Source: DASUAO01 sp046484625 (GTDB taxonomy: Bacteria; Actinomycetota; Acidimicrobiia; IMCC26256; PALSA-555). From it: 20,555 nt of DNA. Position 1 is the stretch's first letter. Each line of letters starts with the position of its first letter. The translations under genes were made by a program, and so were the position numbers. The stretch is from NCBI GenBank assembly GCA_046484625.1, contig JAWOIO010000107.1, forward strand, positions 1 to 20,555. Reading direction: 5' to 3'. Below are positions 14,172-20,555 of this stretch, piece after piece. Below the pieces are notes generated by a model. It was not told the origin of the DNA, made no database searches, and saw only the letters and a list, made by a program, of their open reading frames with translations.

Positions 14172-15422
14172 ATGCGCCGAAACCGGCTCATCAAGTTGGC
14201 TTCCGTCCTCACGGTCGCCTGTCTGGGAGCCGCGCTCAGCGTGGTCCCGGCGGGTGCCCAGGGCGGCGGCCTGGTCATCGGGGCCCTGAACCCCGAGACC
14301 GGCGACCTCAGCGCGATCGTCGAGTCGCTGCGGACGCCGATCACGATCGCCGCCGACGAGATCAACGCCGCCGGCGGCGTCAACGGCGAGGATGTCACGG
14401 TCGTGACGGGTGACGACGGCACCGACCCCCAAGTCGCGGCCCAGTCGCTCGACACGCTGGTGACCTCCGAGGGCGCCAACGTCATCATCGGCCCGGCCTC
14501 GTCGGGGACTGCCCTCGGCATCCTCGACAAGATCAAGACCGACGACGTGCTCGTCTGCTCGGGCTCCAACACGTCCGCGCAGCTCACCAAGGACGGCCCG
14601 AAGAAGTCCGGCGGTCGTTACTTCCGCACGGCTCCGCCCGACGGCCTCCAGGGCCCGGCGCTGTCCGAGCTGGTCCTCTCGGACGGCAATAGCAGCGTCG
14701 GCATCCTGGTCCGGAACGACTCCTACGGTGTCGGCTTCGGCAAGTCGCTGAGCAAGGCGCTGGAGCAGGGTGGCGCGGACGTCGTCGCGAACGTGGCGTA
14801 CGACCCCGAGGGCGCGAACTTCGACGCCGACGTGCAGAAGGTCGCCGACGAGAGCCCCGACGCCGTCGTGATCATCGGCTTCAACGACGACGGTGCCAAG
14901 ATCGTGCAGACGATGATCGCCAAGGGCCTCGGCCCCGACGCGGTCGCGATCTACACGGCCGACGGCATGCAGTCGAGCAGCTTCGGGGAGACGGTCGACC
15001 CGGCCAACCCGGGCGTCGTCGCCGGCATCAAGGGCACCGTCCCGGCGGCCGCACCTGGTGGCGTCGAGCACCCGTTCCAGGAGGTGTACGCGGCGACGGG
15101 CCTCGACCCGATCTTCTCGTCCTACTACTACGACTGCACCATCCTGGCTGCACTCGCGGCGGTGAAGGCAGAATCGACCAGCGCCAAGGCGATGGCGAAG
15201 GTGTTCGCGTCCAACCTCAAGGGCGACAACAACTGCAGCGAGTTCGCTGACTGCAAGACGTTCCTCGAGGACGGCGAGAGCATCCACTACCGCGGTGCTT
15301 CGTCGAGCTTCGCGCCGTTCGGCAAGAACGAGCCGAAGCAAGGCGTCTACGACGTCTGGTCCTACGACGCAGCCGCCGAAGTCGTGACGGAGGACGTGTC
15401 CTCCCAGATCAGCATCGGCTGA
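14172..15422 (+). CDS. Branched-chain amino acid-type ABC transporter substrate-binding protein
   Basis: This 416-residue secreted binding protein has a Sec signal peptide: basic MRRNRLIK, a hydrophobic stretch, and VVPAGA with cleavage likely after Ala29. The mature part follows the Leu/Ile/Val-binding (peripla_BP_6) pattern: LVIGALNPETGDLSAI, ITIAADEINAAGGVNGEDV, VVTGDDGTDPQVAAQSLDTLV, NVIIGPASSGTA, VGILVRNDSYGVGFG and PDAVVIIGFNDDGAKIV. It captures a ligand outside the membrane for the LivHMGF complex encoded just downstream on the other strand. TVAC does not match a lipobox well, so anchoring is uncertain. ATG at 14172 has AGGAG about 9 nt upstream. Acidimicrobial and other actinobacterial members of this class often bind aromatic or carboxylic compounds rather than amino acids. 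Confidence 0.93.
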   Translation: MRRNRLIKLASVLTVACLGAALSVVPAGAQGGGLVIGALNPETGDLSAIVESLRTPITIAADEINAAGGVNGEDVTVVTGDDGTDPQVAAQSLDTLVTSEGANVIIGPASSGTALGILDKIKTDDVLVCSGSNTSAQLTKDGPKKSGGRYFRTAPPDGLQGPALSELVLSDGNSSVGILVRNDSYGVGFGKSLSKALEQGGADVVANVAYDPEGANFDADVQKVADESPDAVVIIGFNDDGAKIVQTMIAKGLGPDAVAIYTADGMQSSSFGETVDPANPGVVAGIKGTVPAAAPGGVEHPFQEVYAATGLDPIFSSYYYDCTILAALAAVKAESTSAKAMAKVFASNLKGDNNCSEFADCKTFLEDGESIHYRGASSSFAPFGKNEPKQGVYDVWSYDAAAEVVTEDVSSQISIG

Positions 15423-15444
15423 GGCAGCACCAACGCACGACGAC

Positions 15445-15470
15445 GGGGGGCCCGGGCGACCGGGCCCCCC
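15445..15470. terminator. Bidirectional terminator hairpin, 11-bp stem with GCGA loop
   Basis: GGGGGGCCCGG (15445-15455) pairs perfectly with CCGGGCCCCCC (15460-15470) around GCGA, a GNRA-type tetraloop. It lies 23 nt after the binding-protein stop and 31 nt from the convergent livF stop, so it can serve both transcripts. No T-run is present, in line with high-GC terminators. Confidence 0.8.
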
Positions 15471-15501
15471 GCTCGCGTCCGGACCCGTCGCGAACGGAGC
15501 C

Positions 15502-16251
15502 TCACTCCACGCGGGCGAGACTCCCCAGGTACAGCTCGACCACCTTCGGGTCGCGCAGCAGCTCTGCGCCCGTCGCCTCGTACGCGTTCGAGCCCGAGTC
15601 GAGCACGTAGCCCCGGTCGCAGATCTGGAGGCACCGGCGCGCGTTCTGCTCCACCATCACGACCGCGGTTCCGGCGTCGTTGATGCCCTCGATCCAGTCG
15701 AAGACCTGGTCCTGCATCATCGGCGAGAGCCCCGCCGACGGCTCGTCGAGCAGGAGCACTGCGGGCTCGGTCATGAGCGCGCGGGCCATGGCGAGCATCT
15801 GGCGCTGGCCACCGGAGAGCGAGCCGGCCTGGGTCCGGAGACGATGGGCCAGCACCGGGAACAGCTCGACGACCGCATCGCGTCGTTCGTCGAAGCGGCC
15901 GGGCGCCAGGTACGCCCCCATGCGGAGGTTGTCCTCGACACTCAGCATCGAGAACACGTTGCGGACCTGTGGGACGTAGCCCACCCCACGGCTGACCATC
16001 GCGTGGGCCGGCAGGGCCGTGATGTCCCCACCCCGGAAGCTGACGGCCCCCCTCCTGACGTCGACGAGGCCGAACAGCGCCTTCACCAGCGTGGACTTTC
16101 CCGCGCCGTTGGGGCCGATGATCCCGACCAGCTCGCCCTCGGCGCAGACCAGCTCGACGTCGGAGATGATGTCGACCTCGGGCACGTAGCCCGCCGTGAT
16201 GCCGTCGGCGTGGAGCACCGGAACCGCGTCGGTCGTCGGAGCAGCGCTCAT
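15502..16251 (-). CDS. livF: Branched-chain amino acid-type ABC transporter ATP-binding protein LivF
   Basis: This 249-residue cytoplasmic ATPase drives import by the LivHM channel together with LivG. Walker A is GPNGAGKS (46-53), the Q-loop Gln95 (YVPQVRNVF), the signature LSGGQ (145-149) and Walker B VLLLDE (165-170). The switch position reads VVMVEQN, with Gln in place of His as is usual for LivF. ATG at 16249-16251 overlaps the livG stop as ATGA, with GAGGGG 8 nt upstream inside livG, so the two are translationally coupled. An open frame reaches 16383 but is only the out-of-frame part of livG. The C-terminus LGSLARVE ends the operon before the convergent terminator. Confidence 0.95.
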   Translation of the reverse strand: MSAAPTTDAVPVLHADGITAGYVPEVDIISDVELVCAEGELVGIIGPNGAGKSTLVKALFGLVDVRRGAVSFRGGDITALPAHAMVSRGVGYVPQVRNVFSMLSVEDNLRMGAYLAPGRFDERRDAVVELFPVLAHRLRTQAGSLSGGQRQMLAMARALMTEPAVLLLDEPSAGLSPMMQDQVFDWIEGINDAGTAVVMVEQNARRCLQICDRGYVLDSGSNAYEATGAELLRDPKVVELYLGSLARVE

Positions 16252-17102
16252 GTGCTCGTCCCCTCGTCGGCGACCGCGGCGGCGGTGCCGTGGTGACGAC
16301 CGAGGTAGGCGTCGATCACCGCCGGGTCGGAGACGACCTCGCGCGGCGTCCCTTCGGAGATGATCTGACCTTCCGCCATGCACACCACCCGGTCACTGAT
16401 CGAGCTCACCACGTCCATGTCGTGCTCGACGAAGAGCACGGTCAACCCTTCGTTCTTCAGGCTCTGGATCCGCTCGAGCAATGTGTCGGTCAGCGCCGGG
16501 TTCACGCCTGCCGTGGGCTCGTCGAGCATGAGGAGTCGGGGCTCGGTCATCATCGACCGGCCGAGCTCGAGGAGCTTGCGTTGGCCGCCCGAGAGGGTCC
16601 CCGCGTAGTCGGAGCGCTTGTCGGCCAGGCCGACCCAGTCGAGGAGCTCGAGCGCGCGGGTCTCGACGCCGCGGTCCTGGGCCTCCCAGAGCGGTCGGAC
16701 CAGCGCGCTGAAGAACCGCTCTCCCCGCTGGTCGGGTGTGGCCAGCTTCATGTTGTCGAGGACGGTCATCTTCGACAGCGCCTTCGGGATCTGGAAGGTG
16801 CGGACCATGCCGGCCCGGGCGATGCGGTACGAGGCCTTCCCGGTGAGGTCTCGGCCGTCGAACACCCAGCTCCCGGCGTCGGCCCGCTCGAAGCCGGTCA
16901 GCAGGTTGAAGAACGTCGTCTTGCCGGCTCCGTTCGGGCCGATGAGTGCCAGGATGGCGCCGCGTGGGACCTCGAAGTGATCCACGTCGACGGCCACGAT
17001 CCCACCGAACGCACGTCGCACGCCACGGGCCTCGAGGATCACGCCGTCGCTCGTCGTGCCGGCCGTGCCCGCGTCGCCTGCGGGCGTTGCGTCAGCGCTC
17101 AT
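16248..17102 (-). CDS. livG: Branched-chain amino acid-type ABC transporter ATP-binding protein LivG
   Basis: This 284-residue ATPase is the second of the Liv pair. Walker A is GPNGAGKT (55-62), the Q-loop Gln104 (RTFQIPK), the signature LSGGQ (170-174), Walker B LLMLDE (190-195) and the switch His227 (FVEHDMD). The C-terminal PAVIDAYLGRHH is the typical LivG tail. A low-complexity Ala/Gly/Thr N-terminus of about 20 residues precedes the ABC domain. ATG at 17100-17102 overlaps the livM end by 11 nt, pointing to coupled translation. Together with LivF it forms the ATPase dimer under LivH-LivM. Confidence 0.95.
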   Translation of the reverse strand: MSADATPAGDAGTAGTTSDGVILEARGVRRAFGGIVAVDVDHFEVPRGAILALIGPNGAGKTTFFNLLTGFERADAGSWVFDGRDLTGKASYRIARAGMVRTFQIPKALSKMTVLDNMKLATPDQRGERFFSALVRPLWEAQDRGVETRALELLDWVGLADKRSDYAGTLSGGQRKLLELGRSMMTEPRLLMLDEPTAGVNPALTDTLLERIQSLKNEGLTVLFVEHDMDVVSSISDRVVCMAEGQIISEGTPREVVSDPAVIDAYLGRHHGTAAAVADEGTST

Positions 17103-18078
17103 CGACCAGCGCCTCCTCGCGGTTGCCGAGCAACCCCTGGGGTCGGAAGATCATCAATGCCATCAGCGCCAGACCGACGAACGCGATGCGCAGCGGACCG
17201 GTGTCGGTGGTCGTGAGCGCGTCACCGAACACACCCTCGGTGATGGCCTGGCGCAGCAGGGTGTCGAGGCCGGTGTAGAGGAACCAGAAGAGCATGGCGC
17301 CGATCACCGGACCGAAGACGCTTGCGACACCACCGAGGATCAACACGGTGTAGGCGAAGAACGTCACCGGCGCCTTCCAGTAGTCGGCGTTGGTGAACGA
17401 TGCGTCGAGGGCGATGATGATCCCGCCCAGCGCCCCGAACACCCCACCGACCATGAGGCTCTGGAGCTTGGTGCCGAAGGCGTTCTTGCCCAGGCTGCGG
17501 GCCGCGTCCTCGTCCTCACGGATCGAGCGCAGCACACGCCCGTAGGGGCTGCGCACCAGGAGGCGCACGAGCAGGGACCCCACGATCACGCAGGTCCAGG
17601 CGACGGTGAGGAGCCACATGGTGCGGTGGTTGAACGAGACGTCCCCGATCCCGTACCGGCCGGTCGGATAGGGGTTGAGCTCGTAGAACGCCTCGGCGAA
17701 CCCGCCGATCCCGAACGCGCCGCCGGTGAAGCCCTCGAGCTGGCGCGAGGCGACGGTGATGCGGAGGATCTCGGCGGCCGAGATCGTCACGATGGCCAGG
17801 TAGTCGGCTCGCAGGCGCAGCGTGGGGATGCCGAGCAGGAGCGCGAGGCCGATGGCGGCGAGGATCCCGACGAGCAGGGCCAGCCAGAGCGGACCACCCC
17901 GGTCGACGGTGATCGCGGTGCCGTAGGCACCGACGAGGAGGAACCCGACCTGGCCGAAGTTCAGCAGTCCGGTGAACCCGTACTGGACGTTGAGCCCGAT
18001 CGCGGCGAGGGCGAACGCGGCTGCGTTGATGCCGAGCGCGGCCCGCAGGCTGTCGGTCAGGACCTGGCCGAAGTCCAT
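17092..18078 (-). CDS. livM: Branched-chain amino acid-type ABC transporter permease LivM
   Basis: This 328-residue integral membrane protein has about eight to ten hydrophobic segments. Typical LivM blocks are LNVQYGFTGLLNFGQVGFLLVGAY (29-52), ADYLAIVTISAAEILR (91-106) and the cytoplasmic ATPase-contact loop SPYGRVLRSIREDEDAARSLGKN (177-199). It ends MIFRPQGLLGNREEAL. It pairs with LivH to form the import channel. ATG at 18076-18078 has a strong GGAGGAGG site about 7 nt upstream. A 7-bp hairpin (18096-18112) stands just 5' of that site. It is separated from livH by 46 nt and overlaps livG by 11 nt. Confidence 0.95.
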   Translation of the reverse strand: MDFGQVLTDSLRAALGINAAAFALAAIGLNVQYGFTGLLNFGQVGFLLVGAYGTAITVDRGGPLWLALLVGILAAIGLALLLGIPTLRLRADYLAIVTISAAEILRITVASRQLEGFTGGAFGIGGFAEAFYELNPYPTGRYGIGDVSFNHRTMWLLTVAWTCVIVGSLLVRLLVRSPYGRVLRSIREDEDAARSLGKNAFGTKLQSLMVGGVFGALGGIIIALDASFTNADYWKAPVTFFAYTVLILGGVASVFGPVIGAMLFWFLYTGLDTLLRQAITEGVFGDALTTTDTGPLRIAFVGLALMALMIFRPQGLLGNREEALVDER

Positions 18079-18095
18079 CAGCCCCCTCCTCCCTG

Positions 18096-18112
18096 GCAGG
18101 CCGCTGGCCTGC
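18096..18112. promoter_or_regulatory. livH-livM intercistronic hairpin
   Basis: GCAGGCC (18096-18102) pairs with GGCCTGC (18106-18112) around GCT, next to the palindrome GCGATCGC (18111-18118). In the minus-strand mRNA it lies between the livH stop and the livM ribosome site. It could stabilise a processed end or set relative expression of the permeases. No T-run follows. Confidence 0.4.
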
Positions 18113-18124
18113 GATCGCGGTCGA

Positions 18125-19498
18125 TCATCCGACCCGCTCCCGCACGCCGAGGATGCCTTGCGGTCGCACCAGCAGGGCCAGGATCAGCACCCCGAGCGCG
18201 ATCGCGTTCTTGAAGTCGGTCGGGATCCAGAAGGTGCTCACCTCGAGCGTGATCCCCAAGATGATCCCGCCGACCATGGCGCCGAACGCGGACCCGAGCC
18301 CGCCGAGGATCATCGCCGCGAAGATCACGAGCAGCACCTTGAAGCCCATGTCGTACTCGACGGTCTGGGTCATCCCGAGGAGCACGCCGGCGGCCGCCGC
18401 GAGCGCGCCACAGGTGACCCACACGGCGAGGATCACGCGCTGCACGTCGATCCCCGAGGACTCGGAGAGGTCCTGGTTGTCGGTGACCGCCCGCACCGCG
18501 GTGCCGAGCCGGGTCTTGAGGAGCAAGAGGGCGACGACCACGAGGATGACGGTGCAGATGAGGATCGTGGCCACGTTCTTCGGGAGGATGTCGAGGGGTC
18601 CGATCGCCCACGACTTCTGCACCGCGTACTGCTCGTAGGACTTGGGCGTCGACCCGAACACGATCTGGTAGGTGCTGCGGAGGAACAGCCCGAGGCCGAT
18701 GGAAACCACGAGCAACGCGACGTTGCCGGTGCGGCGTCGGCGGAGCGGGCCCCAGAGCACCCGTTCGAGTCCGCCCCCGAACAGCCCGCCGAAGACCACG
18801 CCGAGCACGCCCGCGAACACGAGCGGGATCCCGAGCCCGCCCGACTCCGAGTTGAAGTACCACGTGACGATCGCGCCGAACGCCAGCAGCTCGCCGTGGG
18901 CGAAGTTGATGAGCCCCGTCGTCCCGAACACGAGCGACAGCCCGACGGCCGCGACCGCGATGATGAGCCCGAAGCGCAGGCCGCTCCCGGCGAGGTCGAT
19001 GATCCGGTCGAAGCCGCCCGGCTTCTCTTCTGCACGCTCGCCGAACGGGAAGAGCACGAATTTGGTGCGCCCTTCGAGGACGATGACGCTACCCAGGGAG
19101 GCCCGGTTCGGCGCACCCTGGCGCTTGGTGATCGTGTCCGGGTCGAGACGGACCTCGTAGGAACCCGGGCCCGGAACGGGGATGATCGCTTCCCCCTCGT
19201 CGTCGGTCTCGCCACGGCCGACCGTCTCGCCCCCCTGGCGAACGACCACGGTCACACCGACGATCGGAGGTCGGGACTGCTTCGTCGTGTCGAAGAGCCG
19301 AGCCGTGATCGACTCGGCCGGCGCGTCGGTCGGAGCGGCCGGCGCCTCCTCGACCGGGGCCGGAGTGTCGGACTGCGCCGCGACACTGTCGAGCAGCCCG
19401 GCGAGGGCAGGCCCCGCGGCAGCCGCGAACAACCCGAGGACGAGCAGCAGCGCCACCAGCGCGCGGCGTACCAGCGGCGATCGTTCCGGGAACGCCAT
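18125..19498 (-). CDS. livH: LivH permease fused to an N-terminal extracytoplasmic carboxypeptidase-regulatory-like domain
   Basis: This 457-residue protein is about 160 residues longer than normal LivH (about 290-300). Residues 11-36 form a signal-like or first membrane helix. Residues 42-62 are a Pro/Ala/Glu linker (SDTPAPVEEAPAAPTDAPAE). Residues 63-150 look like a small beta-sandwich: PPIVGVTVVVRQGG, then GRGETDDEGEAIIPVPGPGSYEVRLDPDTI, the pattern of carboxypeptidase-regulatory/Cna-B-like domains. The complete permease follows (163-457): GLSLVFGTTGLINFAHGELLAFGA, the ATPase loop LGTAVRAVTDNQDLSESSGID (331-351), MILGGLGSAFGAMVGG and LVRPQGILG. The domain would sit outside the membrane. 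ATG at 19496 has a GGGAGAGGGG site about 11 nt upstream. It follows the CoA ligase by 45 nt. I see no start with a good ribosome site at the permease boundary. Confidence 0.9.
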   Translation of the reverse strand: MAFPERSPLVRRALVALLLVLGLFAAAAGPALAGLLDSVAAQSDTPAPVEEAPAAPTDAPAESITARLFDTTKQSRPPIVGVTVVVRQGGETVGRGETDDEGEAIIPVPGPGSYEVRLDPDTITKRQGAPNRASLGSVIVLEGRTKFVLFPFGERAEEKPGGFDRIIDLAGSGLRFGLIIAVAAVGLSLVFGTTGLINFAHGELLAFGAIVTWYFNSESGGLGIPLVFAGVLGVVFGGLFGGGLERVLWGPLRRRRTGNVALLVVSIGLGLFLRSTYQIVFGSTPKSYEQYAVQKSWAIGPLDILPKNVATILICTVILVVVALLLLKTRLGTAVRAVTDNQDLSESSGIDVQRVILAVWVTCGALAAAAGVLLGMTQTVEYDMGFKVLLVIFAAMILGGLGSAFGAMVGGIILGITLEVSTFWIPTDFKNAIALGVLILALLVRPQGILGVRERVG

Positions 19499-19543
19499 CT
19501 GGCTGTGGGCCCCTCTCCCTCGTCGCCTTCGGCGGGCCGCAGA

Positions 19544-20555
19544 CTAGTCGGATGGGCCTGCGACACCCGAGGCACGGGCTGCGGCTCGCTCCCGCAGGAC
19601 GTACTTCAGCACCTTGCCGCTCGCGTTCATCGGGAGCTCGTCGACGACCTCGACCACCCGGGGCGCCTTGTAGTTGGCGAGGTGCTCACGGGCCCACGCG
19701 ATGACCTCCTCGGACGTGACCACCGCACCGGGGCGAGGCACGACGTAGGCGGTCGCGACCTCGCCGAGCCGCTCGTCGGGGACCCCGATCACCGCGACCT
19801 GGGCGAGGGTGTCATTGCCCAGCAGCAGGTTCTCGATCTCCGCGGGGTAGGCGTTGAAGCCACCCACGATGAACATGTCCTTCTTGCGGTCGGTGATGCG
19901 GACGTAGCCCCGCTCGTCCATCACGCCGATGTCGCCGGTGTGGAGCCAGCCCTCGGCGTCGATCGTCGCCGTGGTCTCGGTGGGCTCGTCGTAGTACCCC
20001 TGCATCACGTGGTAGCCGCGGGTGACGACCTCGCCCGGCTCCCCCACCGGCACCTCGACGCCGTCGTCGTCGACGACCCTGAGCTCGGTGTCGGGGATGG
20101 CCTTGCCCGACCAGTGCGCGATCGTCTCGGGGTCGTCGTCGTGACGGCACATCGCCGTCGTCCCCGTGCTCTCCGTCAGGCCGTATCCCGTGATGATCGT
20201 CGCGAAGGTCATCTCGTCGCGCAGGCGCTCGATGAGCCGCACCGGCACCGCGGCGGCGCCGGTCACCGTGAGCCGCAGCGACGACAGGTCGAAGGACGCG
20301 CGCTCGGGGAAGTCGAGGATGGCCTGGAGCAGCGTGGGCGGGCCCGGGAGGACCGAGATGTGCTCGGCCGCGACCATCTCGAGCACCTTCGGCACGTCGA
20401 AGACCGCGAACGGCACGATCGTCGCGCCGCGCAGGATGCACGACATCCACCCGGCCTTGTAGCCGAACGTGTGGAAGAACGGGTTGACGATGAGGTACCG
20501 GTCGCCGGCGCGCAGGCCCACGACGTCGGTCCAGGCCTCGTAGACCCGCACGCTC
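19544..20555 (-). CDS. Acyl-CoA synthetase (AMP-binding), FadD3-like, N-terminus off window
   Basis: The visible 335 C-terminal residues of an ANL-superfamily ligase carry VNPFFHTFGYKAG, VLPGPPTLLQAILD, the A5 motif TGYGLTESTG (121-130), GWLHTGD with Asp207, the hinge DRKKDMFIVGGFNAYPAEIE (221-240) and Lys313 in MNASGK, the adenylation lysine. It would activate a carboxylic acid with ATP and CoA in the cytoplasm. NPFFHxFGYKAG and the following blocks resemble FadD3, the HIP-CoA ligase of steroid ring catabolism, from memory. About 180-200 residues, including the P-loop, lie beyond the edge; the GTG at 20549-20551 is not the real start. It stands upstream of livH on the same strand, so imported acid and ligase may be co-expressed. 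Confidence 0.92.
   Translation of the reverse strand, partial: SVRVYEAWTDVVGLRAGDRYLIVNPFFHTFGYKAGWMSCILRGATIVPFAVFDVPKVLEMVAAEHISVLPGPPTLLQAILDFPERASFDLSSLRLTVTGAAAVPVRLIERLRDEMTFATIITGYGLTESTGTTAMCRHDDDPETIAHWSGKAIPDTELRVVDDDGVEVPVGEPGEVVTRGYHVMQGYYDEPTETTATIDAEGWLHTGDIGVMDERGYVRITDRKKDMFIVGGFNAYPAEIENLLLGNDTLAQVAVIGVPDERLGEVATAYVVPRPGAVVTSEEVIAWAREHLANYKAPRVVEVVDELPMNASGKVLKYVLRERAAARASGVAGPSD

Noticed and set aside
14172..14260. Lipobox for the ABC binding protein (TVAC)
   Set aside because: Thr at -3 and Val at -2 do not fit a good lipobox, and a standard AGA cleavage site follows, so a plain Sec signal is preferred.
12219..15341. A 1040-codon minus-strand frame covering amidohydrolase 2 and the antisense of the binding protein
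   Set aside because: Only 12219-13952 shows family motifs and a ribosome site; the rest is Arg/Val/Asp-rich antisense translation.
16252..16383. N-terminal extension of LivF by 44 residues
   Set aside because: It is Arg/Gly-rich out-of-frame translation of livG, and the ATGA overlap with a ribosome site marks the true start.
19515..19530. Small CGCC-TTC-GGCG hairpin between the CoA ligase and livH
   Set aside because: A 4-bp stem is expected by chance at this GC content and lies in a 45-nt gap between likely co-transcribed genes.

Overview
The window is about 70% GC and uses GTG/TTG as well as ATG starts. It has GGAG-type ribosome binding sites and families typical of Actinobacteria: a luciferase-like monooxygenase of the F420 type, a PPOX/FDOR-like protein, FadE29-like and FadD3-like acyl-CoA enzymes, and COG3653-type amidohydrolases. 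An uncultured or environmental actinobacterium, possibly of the Acidimicrobiia, fits best. That assignment is inference from family content and base use. No rRNA, tRNA, CRISPR or transposase was seen.

Layout. At 1-370 a luciferase-like gene loses homology near position 120, where a lipoprotein-like leader on the other strand abuts it; this looks like a breakpoint or chimeric edge. At 403-4413 lie a FadE29-like acyl-CoA dehydrogenase (-), a BKACE/DUF849 beta-keto acid cleavage enzyme (+, divergent), a CrtC/AttH-like protein (-) and an SDR (-). At 4543-6261 is a D-aminoacylase-family amidohydrolase (+). At 6265-13952 is a minus-strand run: amidohydrolase 2, aldehyde dehydrogenase, Zn alcohol dehydrogenase, hotdog-like protein, cyclase-family hydrolase, SDR and PPOX-like protein. 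At 14172-20555 is a branched-chain-amino-acid-type ABC importer. Its binding protein is on the plus strand and converges, across a strong hairpin terminator, with the minus-strand series partial FadD3-like ligase, livH, livM, livG, livF.

How it may work together. An importer, a CoA ligase, an acyl-CoA dehydrogenase, a beta-keto acid cleavage enzyme, two SDRs, alcohol and aldehyde dehydrogenases, a cyclase-type hydrolase, a thioesterase-like protein and two amidohydrolases read as a catabolic island for an imported carboxylic or cyclic compound. The FadE29 and FadD3 resemblance hints at a steroid- or terpenoid-like acid, but the substrate cannot be read from sequence.

Most unusual points: livH carries an extra ~160-residue N-terminus (signal peptide, Pro/Ala linker, carboxypeptidase-regulatory-like beta domain) fused to a full permease. 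The last six codons plus stop of amidohydrolase 2 occur three times in tandem, with only synonymous differences. Two intergenic hairpins share a flank, stem length and RTA loop while their stems covary. Two divergent gene pairs have overlapping, symmetric -10-like boxes.
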